Below are positions 43,457-52,797 of a stretch of DNA of 64,000 nucleotides, one piece after another (the first letter of the stretch is position 1; each line of letters starts with the position of its first letter). Below the pieces are notes generated by a model. It worked only from the letters and a program-made list of their open reading frames with translations, searched no databases and was not told where the DNA came from. Source of the DNA: Campylobacter lanienae NCTC 13004 (GTDB taxonomy: Bacteria; Campylobacterota; Campylobacteria; Campylobacterales; Campylobacteraceae); the NCBI RefSeq assembly GCF_002139935.1, contig NZ_CP015578.1, positions 1,302,001 to 1,366,000 on the forward strand, given 5' to 3'. The translations under genes and the position numbers were made by a program.

Positions 43457-46081
43457 TTACTTGAGCTCGCCCCAGTTTTTTGCTACATTATAATTCACAA
43501 CTAAAGGCACATTTAAGCTCACTATCTCGCTCATAATTTTAGCAATTTTTAGCCCAAATTCATCAACCTTTTCATCTTTAACTTCAAAAATCAGCTCATC
43601 GTGAATTTGTAAAAGCATCTTTTCATCGCTTAAAATTTTATCAATTTTTAGCATTGATAGCTTGATTATATCAGCTGCACTGCCTTGAAATTTGGTATTT
43701 ACAGCTTCTCTTTCATACATCGCAAGTTGCATAGGCGAGGCGTTAGAGAAGTCAAAATACCTTCTTCTGCCAATCAATGTTTGGACAAATCCATCGCTTT
43801 TAGCCTGATCTTTAATGCTTTGTAGATACTCTTTAACACTGCTAAATGCGGCAAAATATCTAGCTATATACTCTTTTGCGGCCTTTTTGTCTATACCTAG
43901 ATCACTGCTTAATTTATTAACCCCCATTCCATAAATTAAACCAAAATTTATGGATTTTGCGATACTTCTGTTGGTATCATTTAACTCACCAAAAATATTG
44001 ATTGCTGATTTGGCGTGTATATCTTCACCACTTTTAAAAGCCGATATCAAGGCACTATCGCCACTAAAATGCGCTAAAAGCCTAAGCTCTATTTGAGAGT
44101 AATCAAGGCTCAAAAAGCTATAACCATCTTTAGCTTCAAAAACAGATCTAAAAAGCTTAGCGTAATTCCCACGAGCGGGGATATTTTGTAAATTTGGATT
44201 TTTGCTTGCTAGGCGACCAGTGGCCGTGCCAGTGTGGATAAAGCTAGTATAAACTCTGCTATTTTCATCTTTTAAGGCTAAATTTAAAATCGGTTCGCAA
44301 TATGTGCTTTGAAGCTTATAAAGCTCTCTATATTCTAAAATTTTAGCTATGGATGGATGAGCGTCGCTAAGCTCTTTAAGCACGCTTTCATCGGTGCTAT
44401 AACCGGTTTTGGTGCTTTTTTTGCTCGGTAATTTAAGCTCATCAAAAAGCACTTGGCCTAGCTGTTTTGTTGAGTTGATATTAAATTTCATCCCACAAAG
44501 CTTATAAATTTCACCTTTTATCTCATCAAGCGCTATCTCATTTTGGTCTATTAAATTCCTTAGTTTTGCCCTATTTACGGCTATTCCATTAGCTTCCATA
44601 TCAAGCAAAGTTAGTATAAAATCAAACTCAATATCATAAGCAATTTTTAGCATTTGACTGCTAAGTTTTTTACTAAAAGTGTTATAAAATCTAAGCGTCA
44701 CCCAAGCATCTTCTGCGGCGTATTTGGTGGCGCTTTCTAGCTCCACACTAGCAAAATTATCGCCACGCTTTACTACATTTTCAAATTTAATAGTATCATA
44801 ATCATACAATTTTTTAGCCAAAGCATCCATCCCTACGCTACTGCTAGGGTCATCTAGCCACGCCATTATCATTGTATCTGCGTAGCGTTTTGGCGGATTT
44901 AGGTTAAAATTATTTAGTATAACCTTAAAATCATATTTGAGATTATGCCCTATTACAAAGGCTGAGTAAATCCGCTCAATAGCCCATAAAGCCGCCTTTT
45001 GGCTTATCATCTTTGGGACACCTAAATAGCTGTGATTTATAGGGACATAATAGCTTTTTTGCTCATTAAAGCAAAAACTAAATCCAACAATCTTAGCCTC
45101 TTTGGTTTCTAAGCTAGTAGTTTCAGTATCAAACGCTATCAATGTATCACTACTAATATCAGATAAAATCTCTTCAAGCTCGCTATCATCGGTTATCAAA
45201 ATTGGCTCAAAGCTAAGATCTTTTTGTCTATCTTCAAGGTTTAAAGTAGCCAAAAGGCGATTTAAAGAGTACTCTTTTAGGATATCTTGAATTTTTATTA
45301 ATGGGTTATAATCTGGGAATTTGGCACTTGATAGATTTGGGGTTTGGAGTCCATCATATAAGGTTGCTAATTTTTTGGATATAAGGGCACTATCTTTGCC
45401 ATCAAAAAGCAAATTTTTGGTTCGTTCGCTTCTGACTTGATTTAAATTTTCATATAAATTCTCAATACTCCCAAACTCATCTAAAAGCTTCTTAGCCCCC
45501 TTATCTCCAATACCCTTAACCCCTGGGATATTATCAGCACTATCACCTGTCAAAGCTAAAAAATCACGCACCTGCTCTGGATACACACCATACTTTTCAT
45601 AGCAACCATCTCTATCATATAGCTCTTTTTTGGCTGGACTATAGATATTTACCCTATCGCTAATTAACTGATATAGATCCTTATCATGGGTTACGACTTT
45701 GATAAATAGATCATTTTGTGGGTTGTTTTTGATAAAACTTGCGATTATATCATCAGCTTCATATCCATCAACTCTTAAACTACATAAGCCCATTTTTTCA
45801 ATCATATCAATACAGATTGGCAACTGCTCTTTAAGCTCTTTTGGGGCTTCGGAGCGATTGGCTTTGTAATTTGGGTCTATATCATTTCTAAATGTTTTTG
45901 AGCCGCTATCAAGGGCAAAAACTATATAATCACTATTAAAATCTTGCTTTAAATTCGCTATGAAATTGGCAAATCCATGGATCATTCCACTTGGTTTTCC
46001 ATCATTAGTTTTTAAGCTGCTCATTGCGTAATAAAGGCGAAAAAAGAAGCCAAAAGTATCAATTATCGTTAGAGTTTTCAC
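43457..46081 (-). CDS. polA: DNA polymerase I
   Basis: About 874 residues: a 5'-3' exonuclease (residues 1-290, IIDTFGFFFRLYYA, GDSADNIPGVKGIGDKGA), a proofreading domain (FDTETTSLE, GHNLKYDF and YAAEDA, all three exonuclease motifs kept), and a family A polymerase (FLSLDYSQIELRLLAHFSG, AKSINFGLIYGMG, LLQIHDELIFEV). I use GTG at 46081 behind AGGAGA; the apparent 22-codon extension lies inside the neighbouring gene and has no ribosome site. It is the last gene of a long leftward operon. Confidence 0.95.
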   Translation of the reverse strand: MKTLTIIDTFGFFFRLYYAMSSLKTNDGKPSGMIHGFANFIANLKQDFNSDYIVFALDSGSKTFRNDIDPNYKANRSEAPKELKEQLPICIDMIEKMGLCSLRVDGYEADDIIASFIKNNPQNDLFIKVVTHDKDLYQLISDRVNIYSPAKKELYDRDGCYEKYGVYPEQVRDFLALTGDSADNIPGVKGIGDKGAKKLLDEFGSIENLYENLNQVRSERTKNLLFDGKDSALISKKLATLYDGLQTPNLSSAKFPDYNPLIKIQDILKEYSLNRLLATLNLEDRQKDLSFEPILITDDSELEEILSDISSDTLIAFDTETTSLETKEAKIVGFSFCFNEQKSYYVPINHSYLGVPKMISQKAALWAIERIYSAFVIGHNLKYDFKVILNNFNLNPPKRYADTMIMAWLDDPSSSVGMDALAKKLYDYDTIKFENVVKRGDNFASVELESATKYAAEDAWVTLRFYNTFSKKLSSQMLKIAYDIEFDFILTLLDMEANGIAVNRAKLRNLIDQNEIALDEIKGEIYKLCGMKFNINSTKQLGQVLFDELKLPSKKSTKTGYSTDESVLKELSDAHPSIAKILEYRELYKLQSTYCEPILNLALKDENSRVYTSFIHTGTATGRLASKNPNLQNIPARGNYAKLFRSVFEAKDGYSFLSLDYSQIELRLLAHFSGDSALISAFKSGEDIHAKSAINIFGELNDTNRSIAKSINFGLIYGMGVNKLSSDLGIDKKAAKEYIARYFAAFSSVKEYLQSIKDQAKSDGFVQTLIGRRRYFDFSNASPMQLAMYEREAVNTKFQGSAADIIKLSMLKIDKILSDEKMLLQIHDELIFEVKDEKVDEFGLKIAKIMSEIVSLNVPLVVNYNVAKNWGELK

Positions 46082-46394
46082 GCTTTCTCCTAAATTTATC
46101 ACATATCTTACAAAGTCCAAATTTCTCAGCCATATTTTTAAATCCAATTAAAATAAAAGCCCCTATATAAATTCCACAAAAATCTTCTATAAATCCACTC
46201 ACAAGCCCCCAAAATCCAATCCCATCAGGTCTAAGCAACAACAAATATATACTAAAACTAACCGCACAGACCAAAAATATCCACTTTTTCCATCTTTGAA
46301 TATCATAAAACAATCCGATAAAAAAGCCCGGCAAAGCACAGATTATAGCACGCATTAAGCTTACTATTAAGACTATTATAATTTCCATAATCAC
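46059..46394 (-). CDS. small membrane protein, unknown
   Basis: A 111-residue protein with three or four hydrophobic stretches (about residues 3-28, 37-52, 58-86) and a charged tail CKICDKFRRKRENSNDN. I do not recognise a family. The start is GTG overlapping the rsmE stop (GTGA), with an ATG two codons later as an alternative. It overlaps the polA start by 23 bases. Its fixed place between rsmE and polA suggests co-expression only. Confidence 0.6.
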   Translation of the reverse strand: MIMEIIIVLIVSLMRAIICALPGFFIGLFYDIQRWKKWIFLVCAVSFSIYLLLLRPDGIGFWGLVSGFIEDFCGIYIGAFILIGFKNMAEKFGLCKICDKFRRKRENSNDN

Positions 46395-47047
46395 ACCAAA
46401 AATTTACTAGCAACGCCGATAATAGCACTATTTGAGCGAAGAATATAAGGTGAGTTTATAGCGAATTTGGCCGGTATTTTATCTCTTTCACTTTGGCTAA
46501 ATCCACCCTCAGGCCCCACAAATAGCATATACTCACCATTAAATCTATCCAAACTCTCACCGCCAAAATCCACCAAGGCTATATCTTTTTTATACTCTAA
46601 AAGCTCATCCACGCTATCAAATATAGCAATCTCCATGATGGAATTTCTACCACACTGCTCACAACTACTAATCAAAATTCTCTCAAATCTCTCTAAATTT
46701 AGCTTAAAATTCCTTTGCGAAAACTCACAATAGACTAAATTTAACCGCCCCACTCCAAGCTCATTTAGAGTAGGCAAACTCTTTTCTATCACGCTACCAT
46801 CCACAACCGCCCAAGCTAATTCAAATTTATGTTTAATAGGGCTTATGAGTGATTTAAATACCAACTCCAAATCCGCACTACGCCTATTTATGGATTTGAT
46901 CTCATAAATGTAGCTATAGCCATCTTTTAAATTTCTTATATCCACCCTTTGGCCAAGGCTTAATCTAAGGGCTTTTAAGTGGCTAAAACTATCGCCACTA
47001 AGCTCGATATTTTCAGCATTTGCCCTCTCATGATAGATAAATTTCAT
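46391..47047 (-). CDS. rsmE: 16S rRNA (uracil-1498-N3)-methyltransferase
   Basis: RsmE methylates U1498 of 16S rRNA with a SPOUT (knotted) fold. The sequence has the N-terminal PUA-like part (HLKALRLSLGQRVDIRN), then RILISSCEQCGRNSIMEI and the cofactor knot MLFVGPEGGFSQSE plus the terminal ILRSNSAIIGVASKF. The ATG at 47047 overlaps the preceding gene's stop (ATGA); the longer frame reaching 47095 lies inside that gene. About 218 residues. Confidence 0.92.
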   Translation of the reverse strand: MKFIYHERANAENIELSGDSFSHLKALRLSLGQRVDIRNLKDGYSYIYEIKSINRRSADLELVFKSLISPIKHKFELAWAVVDGSVIEKSLPTLNELGVGRLNLVYCEFSQRNFKLNLERFERILISSCEQCGRNSIMEIAIFDSVDELLEYKKDIALVDFGGESLDRFNGEYMLFVGPEGGFSQSERDKIPAKFAINSPYILRSNSAIIGVASKFLV

Positions 47048-47451
47048 AAGGCAATTCCTATATAAGTTCCTAACCCTACAATGATAAATTCGCAAATTAT
47101 CTTAATAAGCATAAATTTTTTAAATTTAGCAAATTCTCTATTGATTCTAACGGCTTTTAACCGCTTAAATCCAATCGCCCCAAGCGGAATGAGCGATATC
47201 CAACAAACTATCATTACCCAAATAGATAAGCTCATAGAAAAGTGTAAAATAGCCAAATTAAGCATCCCAGTAAAAAATATAAATGCCATAAAAATATAAT
47301 ATGTAGGCAAGAAATACATAAGTCGTTTAATATAACTAAATTTAGCCGTATCGCCTATAAATACAAGCCCCAAATGTAAAACCAACAACCCCAAAAGCAC
47401 CTTGACAAATAGAAGGTGTAAGCCAATGCTCATCTCATAAGTCTCTATCAT
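47044..47451 (-). CDS. four-span inner membrane protein, unknown
   Basis: A 135-residue protein with four clear membrane spans (about residues 9-31, 45-65, 70-95, 113-133) and His residues in the first and third spans (VLHLGLVF, AILHFSM) that could bind haem, though this is only a suggestion. Start and stop overlap its neighbours by four bases. I know of no function; relatives sit in the same rsmE neighbourhood of other Campylobacter. Confidence 0.6.
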   Translation of the reverse strand: MIETYEMSIGLHLLFVKVLLGLLVLHLGLVFIGDTAKFSYIKRLMYFLPTYYIFMAFIFFTGMLNLAILHFSMSLSIWVMIVCWISLIPLGAIGFKRLKAVRINREFAKFKKFMLIKIICEFIIVGLGTYIGIAL

Positions 47452-47633
47452 TCTGCCACCGGCATTGGAGGAAAATCGCTATCTATACTTGCGTTGCCAT
47501 CGCTTTTGGCTATCGGGACATCTGGTGGCGGGATCTCGATTGCGTTATTTAAGCTCTTTTTTGGCTCTTTATCATCACAACCATAAAAGCTAAAAATCAC
47601 CAAAAATATCAAGGTTAATCTTCTCACTAGCAC
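47448..47633 (-). CDS. small lipoprotein
   Basis: A 61-residue protein with a basic N-terminus, a hydrophobic core and a lipobox SFYG-C (cysteine at residue 19), then a short acidic, proline-rich tail (PPPDVPIAKSDG). It should be lipidated and anchored in a membrane facing the periplasm. Overlaps queD by 7 bases and the next membrane gene by four. Function unknown. Confidence 0.7.
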   Translation of the reverse strand: MLVRRLTLIFLVIFSFYGCDDKEPKKSLNNAIEIPPPDVPIAKSDGNASIDSDFPPMPVAE

Positions 47634-48208
47634 TCCTTTGGATTTATAAATTTACTACCATTTTTGAGCTTTTCATAAAAGTCAAAATCACTCCACTCTT
47701 CTTTGATCCCATCGCTAAAGATTATCTCATCTAAATTTATTATCCCCATTTTAGGGCTATAGGCATCTTCTTTAAAGCATTGCGCATAGCCTGTGGCTGT
47801 CTCATGGACAATAATGCTATATAGCTCCACACCCTTTTCGCCATTTTGCATGATAGATTGATTAAGTAGCTTATCAATTAAGACAAAAAACACACGACTA
47901 AAATGCTCAGCACTTGGATTATAAGGTAGCTCTATCCAGCGTTTAGAGTGCTTTTTCATATCATTTTTATACCCAATCTCATCATTAGCATAAAGCGTCG
48001 TAGTGTGATCAAAACTATCAATAATCATCCTGATATATTGCTTCATAAGGCCAAAGTCATACACCATCCCAGCAGCGTCTAAATACTCAGATTTAAGTAG
48101 CACCTCACACCTGTAGCTATGGCCGTGGATACTCTCTTTACACCGCTTTGAGCTACAAAATCTCACTATATGAGCATTTTCAAAATCATAAATTTTTCTA
48201 ATTATCAT
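47627..48208 (-). CDS. queD: 6-carboxy-5,6,7,8-tetrahydropterin synthase
   Basis: QueD converts dihydroneopterin triphosphate into carboxytetrahydropterin, the second step to the tRNA base queuosine. DFENAHIVRF and ESIHGHSYRCEVLL give the zinc histidines, FDHTTTLYAND follows, and the terminal VHETATGYAQ holds the catalytic Glu. At 193 residues it is longer than the E. coli enzyme. It lies 3 bases after queE. Confidence 0.93.
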   Translation of the reverse strand: MIIRKIYDFENAHIVRFCSSKRCKESIHGHSYRCEVLLKSEYLDAAGMVYDFGLMKQYIRMIIDSFDHTTTLYANDEIGYKNDMKKHSKRWIELPYNPSAEHFSRVFFVLIDKLLNQSIMQNGEKGVELYSIIVHETATGYAQCFKEDAYSPKMGIINLDEIIFSDGIKEEWSDFDFYEKLKNGSKFINPKEC

Positions 48209-48211
48209 ATT

Positions 48212-48937
48212 CTAAACTCCATCTAAATCATTCCAAATTCTAATATGCAATCTATCACTATAATTAAATCCATTTTTTATAGCAAAACTCGCCACGCTTT
48301 TGGCATTTTGGTTTAATTCATCTTGGTTTTTAGCTAGCGGCATACACCACACTTCGCCATTTTGGATAGATAAAATCTCCTTAATCTCATCAAATTCATT
48401 AGCCGTAGTTACAAATTTATAGAAGCAATCAGCGTTATTAAATAGCGATTTTAGGGCTTTTTTGTTGATTCTTTTGTGCGCTGGCTCACCACTTATAGAT
48501 AGCTTTACACTCACTGCGAAGGTGCATTTTTTGTAAATTGGATATTTGGCAAAATCAATCTCAATAGTCCCATTGCTCTCAAACTGCACACTAAATCCAA
48601 CGCTAAAAGCATACTCAAGAAATTTAATTAAATCCCAATCACTATGGTATAAAAGCGGCTCGCCACCGGTTATAATGATCAAAGGCTTATGCTTTAAACT
48701 AATGAGCAAACTACTCAAACGCTCAAAATTGAATTTTTCATAGCTAAAATGTGATGATTGCGCTGCTTTAATGGTATCACAACCTAATAAAATTTCACCA
48801 TTTTTAGGTGATTTCATAATAGACCCAAAGCCTTGACATCTTAGGTTACAACCAGCAAGGCGGATAAAAAAGGCGTTTTTGCCTTGATATCGCCCTTCGC
48901 CTTGAATGGAGTGGAAATACTCAACTACCTCAACCAT
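48212..48937 (-). CDS. queE: 7-carboxy-7-deazaguanine synthase
   Basis: A radical SAM enzyme that contracts carboxytetrahydropterin to CDG. SIQGEGRYQGKNAFFIRLAGCNLRC is the family start. The cluster cysteines are unusual: C-x3-C is followed by a loop of about 18 residues before GCD, instead of a compact C-x3-C-x2-C. ITGGEPLLY is the SAM-binding GGEP motif. It forms the queuosine block with queD and lies 2 bases from moaA. Confidence 0.92.
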   Translation of the reverse strand: MVEVVEYFHSIQGEGRYQGKNAFFIRLAGCNLRCQGFGSIMKSPKNGEILLGCDTIKAAQSSHFSYEKFNFERLSSLLISLKHKPLIIITGGEPLLYHSDWDLIKFLEYAFSVGFSVQFESNGTIEIDFAKYPIYKKCTFAVSVKLSISGEPAHKRINKKALKSLFNNADCFYKFVTTANEFDEIKEILSIQNGEVWCMPLAKNQDELNQNAKSVASFAIKNGFNYSDRLHIRIWNDLDGV

Positions 48938-48939
48938 CT

Positions 48940-49911
48940 CTAACCACCAGTTTGGTAAAATGCCCTACTAGAAATCTCGCCTTTACCATCATTTTCCCAT
49001 CTATTTTTCTCTGGTTTTGTCTCTAAGACCTCTTTTAAAATCTCCATAGCCCTAGCATAATTCCCATCTCTCATAGCCTCTTTTATGCTCTTGCCATCTT
49101 CATAGTATAAACAAGGTATCAAAAGCCCATCAGCACTTAATCTAAGCCTATTGCAACTCGCACAAAAATCATGTTTATGCGGATCTATAATTCCAAATTT
49201 ATATCCATCGCTAGTTTCAAATAGACTAGATGGGCTATTTGGGCTTTTGGTAATCTCTTTTATACTATATTTTTTAGATAAGATATCTAAAATTTCATCT
49301 TTTTTAAGCCCTTTTATATCGCTACTTGCGTGAGTATTTTCCATAAATTCAATATATCTAATCTGTGCATTTTTGCTCCTAGCAAATTCCAAAAGCTCTA
49401 TAATCTCATTATCATTTATCCCACGAAGTACAACGCTATTTAGTTTGATACCAAAGCCCTCTTTTTCAGCCTCATTAATTCCATCTAAAACTTGATTTAA
49501 GACATCTTTTCTAGCTATGAAATTTGCCTTTTTAACATCCAAAGTATCAAGCGAGATATTTAATCTTTTTAGCCCTGATTCTTTTAAGATTTTCGCCTTT
49601 TGTTTTAGATAATATCCATTTGTTGTCATAGCTAGATCAAGATCTGGTTTATAATCATTTATCATTTTTACAAATTTTTCAATATCTCTTCTTACTAAAG
49701 GCTCCCCGCCGGTTAATCTAATCTTTTTAACTCCATTATCAAGGCAAATTTTAACAAACCCAAACATCTCTTCATAGCTCAAAATCTTGCTCTTTTCTAA
49801 GCCATTAAACTCACCATCTTCAGGCATACAATACCTACATTTAAAATTACAAAGCTGAGTTACTGAAATACGCAAATAGTCAATAACCCTACCAAATTTA
49901 TCTACTAGCAT
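48940..49911 (-). CDS. moaA: GTP 3',8-cyclase (molybdenum cofactor step 1)
   Basis: MoaA is a radical SAM enzyme that cyclises [24 protein letters not shown] holds the N-terminal [4Fe-4S] cysteines, [12 protein letters not shown] the SAM site, and [19 protein letters not shown] the second cluster near residues 251-269. It has 323 residues, with the typical C-terminal GG replaced by QTGG. It starts with ATG overlapping the previous gene's stop by one base. Confidence 0.94.
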   Translation of the reverse strand: MLVDKFGRVIDYLRISVTQLCNFKCRYCMPEDGEFNGLEKSKILSYEEMFGFVKICLDNGVKKIRLTGGEPLVRRDIEKFVKMINDYKPDLDLAMTTNGYYLKQKAKILKESGLKRLNISLDTLDVKKANFIARKDVLNQVLDGINEAEKEGFGIKLNSVVLRGINDNEIIELLEFARSKNAQIRYIEFMENTHASSDIKGLKKDEILDILSKKYSIKEITKSPNSPSSLFETSDGYKFGIIDPHKHDFCASCNRLRLSADGLLIPCLYYEDGKSIKEAMRDGNYARAMEILKEVLETKPEKNRWENDGKGEISSRAFYQTGG

Positions 49912-50435
49912 TATATCTCTTTTTTAAATTTCAAAATCATAGTAACCTGCCCCACTCCAAGCTGTAAATCCCTAGCTATCGCCTCTGGCGTTTTACCAGC
50001 TCTAAACATCTCTACAACTCTATTTTCATTATTTGCTTCAAAGCTAGGTGGAGTAATCTTGCCTATACTTTTGGTTCGCTCTTCTAGGCTATAAAGCCTC
50101 TCTTGTTGTTCATCTTTGATCTCATTTACGGCCTGTTCTATGATATGGACATTTTGTAAAATTGGGGAGATTTTTTGGATTAATCCTTCATTGATTTTTA
50201 GCTCTATTATATGATTTATCTCATCCATATCTATATCATTTTTGATAATCTCTTGTGGTTTGGCGTTATCTTTAATCTGCTTTTTAAGCTGATAATTCTC
50301 TTTGATAAGCCCTTCTATCGCCAATTCAAATTTAGAAAATTTCGAATTAATCTGCTTCTCTCTAAGCCAAAAAATCGCCCCAAAAACAGCTAAAAGAAGT
50401 ATAAAAGCGATATAAAGTAATAACTCATTGCTCAC
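49911..50435 (-). CDS. membrane-anchored coiled-coil protein with a C-terminal helix-turn-helix, unknown
   Basis: A 174-residue protein: N-terminal span (about residues 5-23), a charged coiled-coil region to about 125, and a C-terminal segment [29 protein letters not shown] that reads like a helix-turn-helix. This layout recurs in Campylobacterota (DUF6115-like) but has no assigned role that I know. It overlaps the next upstream gene by 11 bases and moaA by one. Confidence 0.65.
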   Translation of the reverse strand: MSNELLLYIAFILLLAVFGAIFWLREKQINSKFSKFELAIEGLIKENYQLKKQIKDNAKPQEIIKNDIDMDEINHIIELKINEGLIQKISPILQNVHIIEQAVNEIKDEQQERLYSLEERTKSIGKITPPSFEANNENRVVEMFRAGKTPEAIARDLQLGVGQVTMILKFKKEI

Positions 50436-50931
50436 TATTTTTTGCCTTTCTAATCTCTAATCTATCACTCTCAGCCACAAAGGCATTCCACTCTTTTTCA
50501 TTTCCTCTTGAAAGCTTTAAAATTTTCGCACATTTTGGCGTGAGTGCTTTGAAATATATCAAGACTTCACGCTTTATAAATAGTGGTAAATTCACTCTAG
50601 CAAAGTAAATTCCCCCCACTTCCAAGCACTCATTATCAAACTCAAAACCCTCATACCCAATTTTGCTTGTTAATTGAGTAAATTTAAGCGGTTTTGGCGG
50701 TGTGTGTTGATTTTTGATAATATTTGATAATTCATCTACCTTTTTATATAATTCAACGAGTAATTTTATCGTTAATGGATCGCTATTTTCACTCTCTCCA
50801 CGCACCTTTTCGTGACTTAACCACTCATCTATATTGCTTCTACTTTGGTTGAATTCAGCCTCATATTTATACTCTTCATCAGGCTCAAAGCCGATCTCAA
50901 CCCTACCATTAATCAACCTAAAATCTACCAT
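50425..50931 (-). CDS. conserved hypothetical protein, possibly PilZ-like
   Basis: A 168-residue soluble protein with no signal peptide. The second half (YEGFEFDNECLEVGGIYFARVNL...VLIYFKALTPKCAKIL) looks like a six-stranded beta barrel of the kind found in atypical PilZ proteins, but the c-di-GMP-binding RxxxR/DxSxxG residues are not evident. Function unknown. It lies between mqnP (overlap 7 bases) and the coiled-coil gene in the same operon. Confidence 0.55.
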   Translation of the reverse strand: MVDFRLINGRVEIGFEPDEEYKYEAEFNQSRSNIDEWLSHEKVRGESENSDPLTIKLLVELYKKVDELSNIIKNQHTPPKPLKFTQLTSKIGYEGFEFDNECLEVGGIYFARVNLPLFIKREVLIYFKALTPKCAKILKLSRGNEKEWNAFVAESDRLEIRKAKNSEQ

Positions 50932-51794
50932 AAACTCACCAATACAAAGATAAAAAATATTATTCCCAAATATCCATTAAGAGTAAAAAACGCCCTATCT
51001 ATCTTGCTAAAATCCCGCCTAACAATCCTATGCTCAAAATACAAAATCACCCCACTAATCCCCACACCGATAAAACCAGCCACTCCAAGCCCAGCACCAA
51101 TAGCAAAAAGCAGCCAAAAAAGTATAGTCAAAAAATGAAAAATCCCACAAATAAACATAGCAGCCTTCGCACCATATACGCTAGGGATACTAAACAATCC
51201 TACCTTTTTATCATACTCCATATCTTGAAGTGAGTATAAAATATCAAATCCAGCCACCCAAAACACAACCCCAAATGAGAGCAAAAGCACCCACAAAGGC
51301 ACCTCTCCTAGCACCGCTATCGCCCCAGCAATAGGCGAAAGCCCAAGGCAAACTCCAAGCATAATATGAGCCAAAGCAGAAAATCTCTTAAAATATGAAT
51401 ACACCCCAAGAAGTGCTAAAATCGGAAAACTAAGCCAAAATGCAAGAGAATTTATAAAATAGGCCACAATCACAAAAATAAAAGCATTAATCCAGATAAA
51501 AATTAATAAATTTCCACTGCCAATTCTGCCATCTACGCTTGGACGAGAGGCGCATCTAGGATTATCCTTGTCAATATCTCTATCCAAATAGCGATTTGCC
51601 CCCATAGCGAAATTCCTAGCACTAACAGCGCACAAAATACCTAAAATCAAAAGCTCCCAACCAAACCAAATTGAGTTATTTAAGCTCTTAGATGCCACTA
51701 TCATCGCTACAAATATAAATGGCAGAGCAAAAATAGAGTGCTTAAAGACAATTAACTCATCAATATCTTTTAAAATTTTAATAAATTTTGACAT
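50925..51794 (-). CDS. mqnP: UbiA-family prenyltransferase, probably MqnP of the futalosine menaquinone pathway
   Basis: A 289-residue protein with about eight membrane spans. The first Asp-rich motif NRYLDRDIDKDNPR (about residues 66-79) and the second DILYSLQDMEYDKKVG (about 183-198) bind Mg-diphosphate. Campylobacter lacks ubiquinone and makes menaquinone by the futalosine route, so the member here should prenylate dihydroxynaphthoate-carboxylate; this assignment is by lineage. It heads the long leftward operon reaching polA. Confidence 0.85.
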   Translation of the reverse strand: MSKFIKILKDIDELIVFKHSIFALPFIFVAMIVASKSLNNSIWFGWELLILGILCAVSARNFAMGANRYLDRDIDKDNPRCASRPSVDGRIGSGNLLIFIWINAFIFVIVAYFINSLAFWLSFPILALLGVYSYFKRFSALAHIMLGVCLGLSPIAGAIAVLGEVPLWVLLLSFGVVFWVAGFDILYSLQDMEYDKKVGLFSIPSVYGAKAAMFICGIFHFLTILFWLLFAIGAGLGVAGFIGVGISGVILYFEHRIVRRDFSKIDRAFFTLNGYLGIIFFIFVLVSLW

Positions 51795-51886
51795 ATTTTT
51801 CCTTTTAAGGGTGGTATTTTAGCGAAATTTAACTAAATTTATATTGATAAAATAGCGAATTTAAGCATATTGGGACATTTGATTAG

Positions 51887-51892
51887 ATAAAA
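51887..51892 (+). promoter_or_regulatory. possible miaA -10 box
   Basis: GA TAAAAT, 24 bases before the miaA ATG. On the opposite strand a TAAAAT near 51812 may serve mqnP, making this interval a divergent promoter region. Both are weak matches. Confidence 0.35.
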
Positions 51893-51915
51893 TATCAAAA
51901 ATTAAAGAGCGTAAA

Positions 51916-52797
51916 ATGTATAGTGAATTAGCAATTATCGGCACTACAGCAAGTGGCAAAAGCGATTTGGCTATCAAGGTAGCTAGAGAGTTTAATGCGG
52001 TGATTTTAAGCCTTGATTCTTTGTGTTTATATAAAGAGATCGATATCGCAAGTGCTAAGCCTAATAAGGATGAGCTAGAGCTTGTTAGCCATTTTGGGAT
52101 TGATCTTGTTATGCCTGATATGGATTTTTGTGTGGGAGATTTTATAGATGAGTATAAAAAGGCCAAGCTATACGCACAGCAAAATAACTCCATGCTAATT
52201 ATCACCGGCGGAAGTGGATTTTATCTAAAATCAATGCTAAGTGGTCTATCGCCTAAAATTGAGCCTTTGAAAATTAATATAAGTGATGATGAAATTTGGG
52301 ATTTGGTAGTGGAGATTGATAAGGAATTTTGCGCTAAATTTAGCAAAAATGATAAATTTCGACTTCACAAATGGTATCAAATTTACGCCCAAACCAATGA
52401 AATTCCAACTCAATGGCTACGGCTTAACACTGGTGAGCCGGTGATTAAAAATTTGACTATTTATGAGCTAGTGTGGGATAAATTTGAGCTGATAGAGCGC
52501 ATCAAAACTCGCACCAAAAATATGCTTGAAAATGGCTTAATAAATGAAGCTAGATATCTATTTGGGCGTTATGATAGCGCATTAAAACCGCTAAATTCCA
52601 TCGGTCTTAAAGAGGCTAAAGATTATCTTGATGGTAAGATAAATCTAAATGAGCTAAATGATCTGATCACAATTCACACAACGCAACTAGCCAAGCGACA
52701 AAGAACATTTAATAAAAGCTTTAACTCCATTAAAATTGATGCTAAAAATTTAAATTTAGATAAATTTCTAACTCAAATATCAAATTCCATCAACTAA
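51916..52797 (+). CDS. miaA: tRNA dimethylallyltransferase
   Basis: MiaA adds an isopentenyl group to A37 of UNN-decoding tRNAs. The P-loop IIGTTASGKSDLAI is at the start. DSLCLYKEIDIASAKPNKDE and ITGGSGFYLKSML follow, and the C-terminal TTQLAKRQRTFNKSF is the tRNA-binding signature. At 293 residues it is normal for the genus. Its 3' end overlaps the convergent pflA gene by 18 bases. Confidence 0.95.
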   Translation: MYSELAIIGTTASGKSDLAIKVAREFNAVILSLDSLCLYKEIDIASAKPNKDELELVSHFGIDLVMPDMDFCVGDFIDEYKKAKLYAQQNNSMLIITGGSGFYLKSMLSGLSPKIEPLKINISDDEIWDLVVEIDKEFCAKFSKNDKFRLHKWYQIYAQTNEIPTQWLRLNTGEPVIKNLTIYELVWDKFELIERIKTRTKNMLENGLINEARYLFGRYDSALKPLNSIGLKEAKDYLDGKINLNELNDLITIHTTQLAKRQRTFNKSFNSIKIDAKNLNLDKFLTQISNSIN

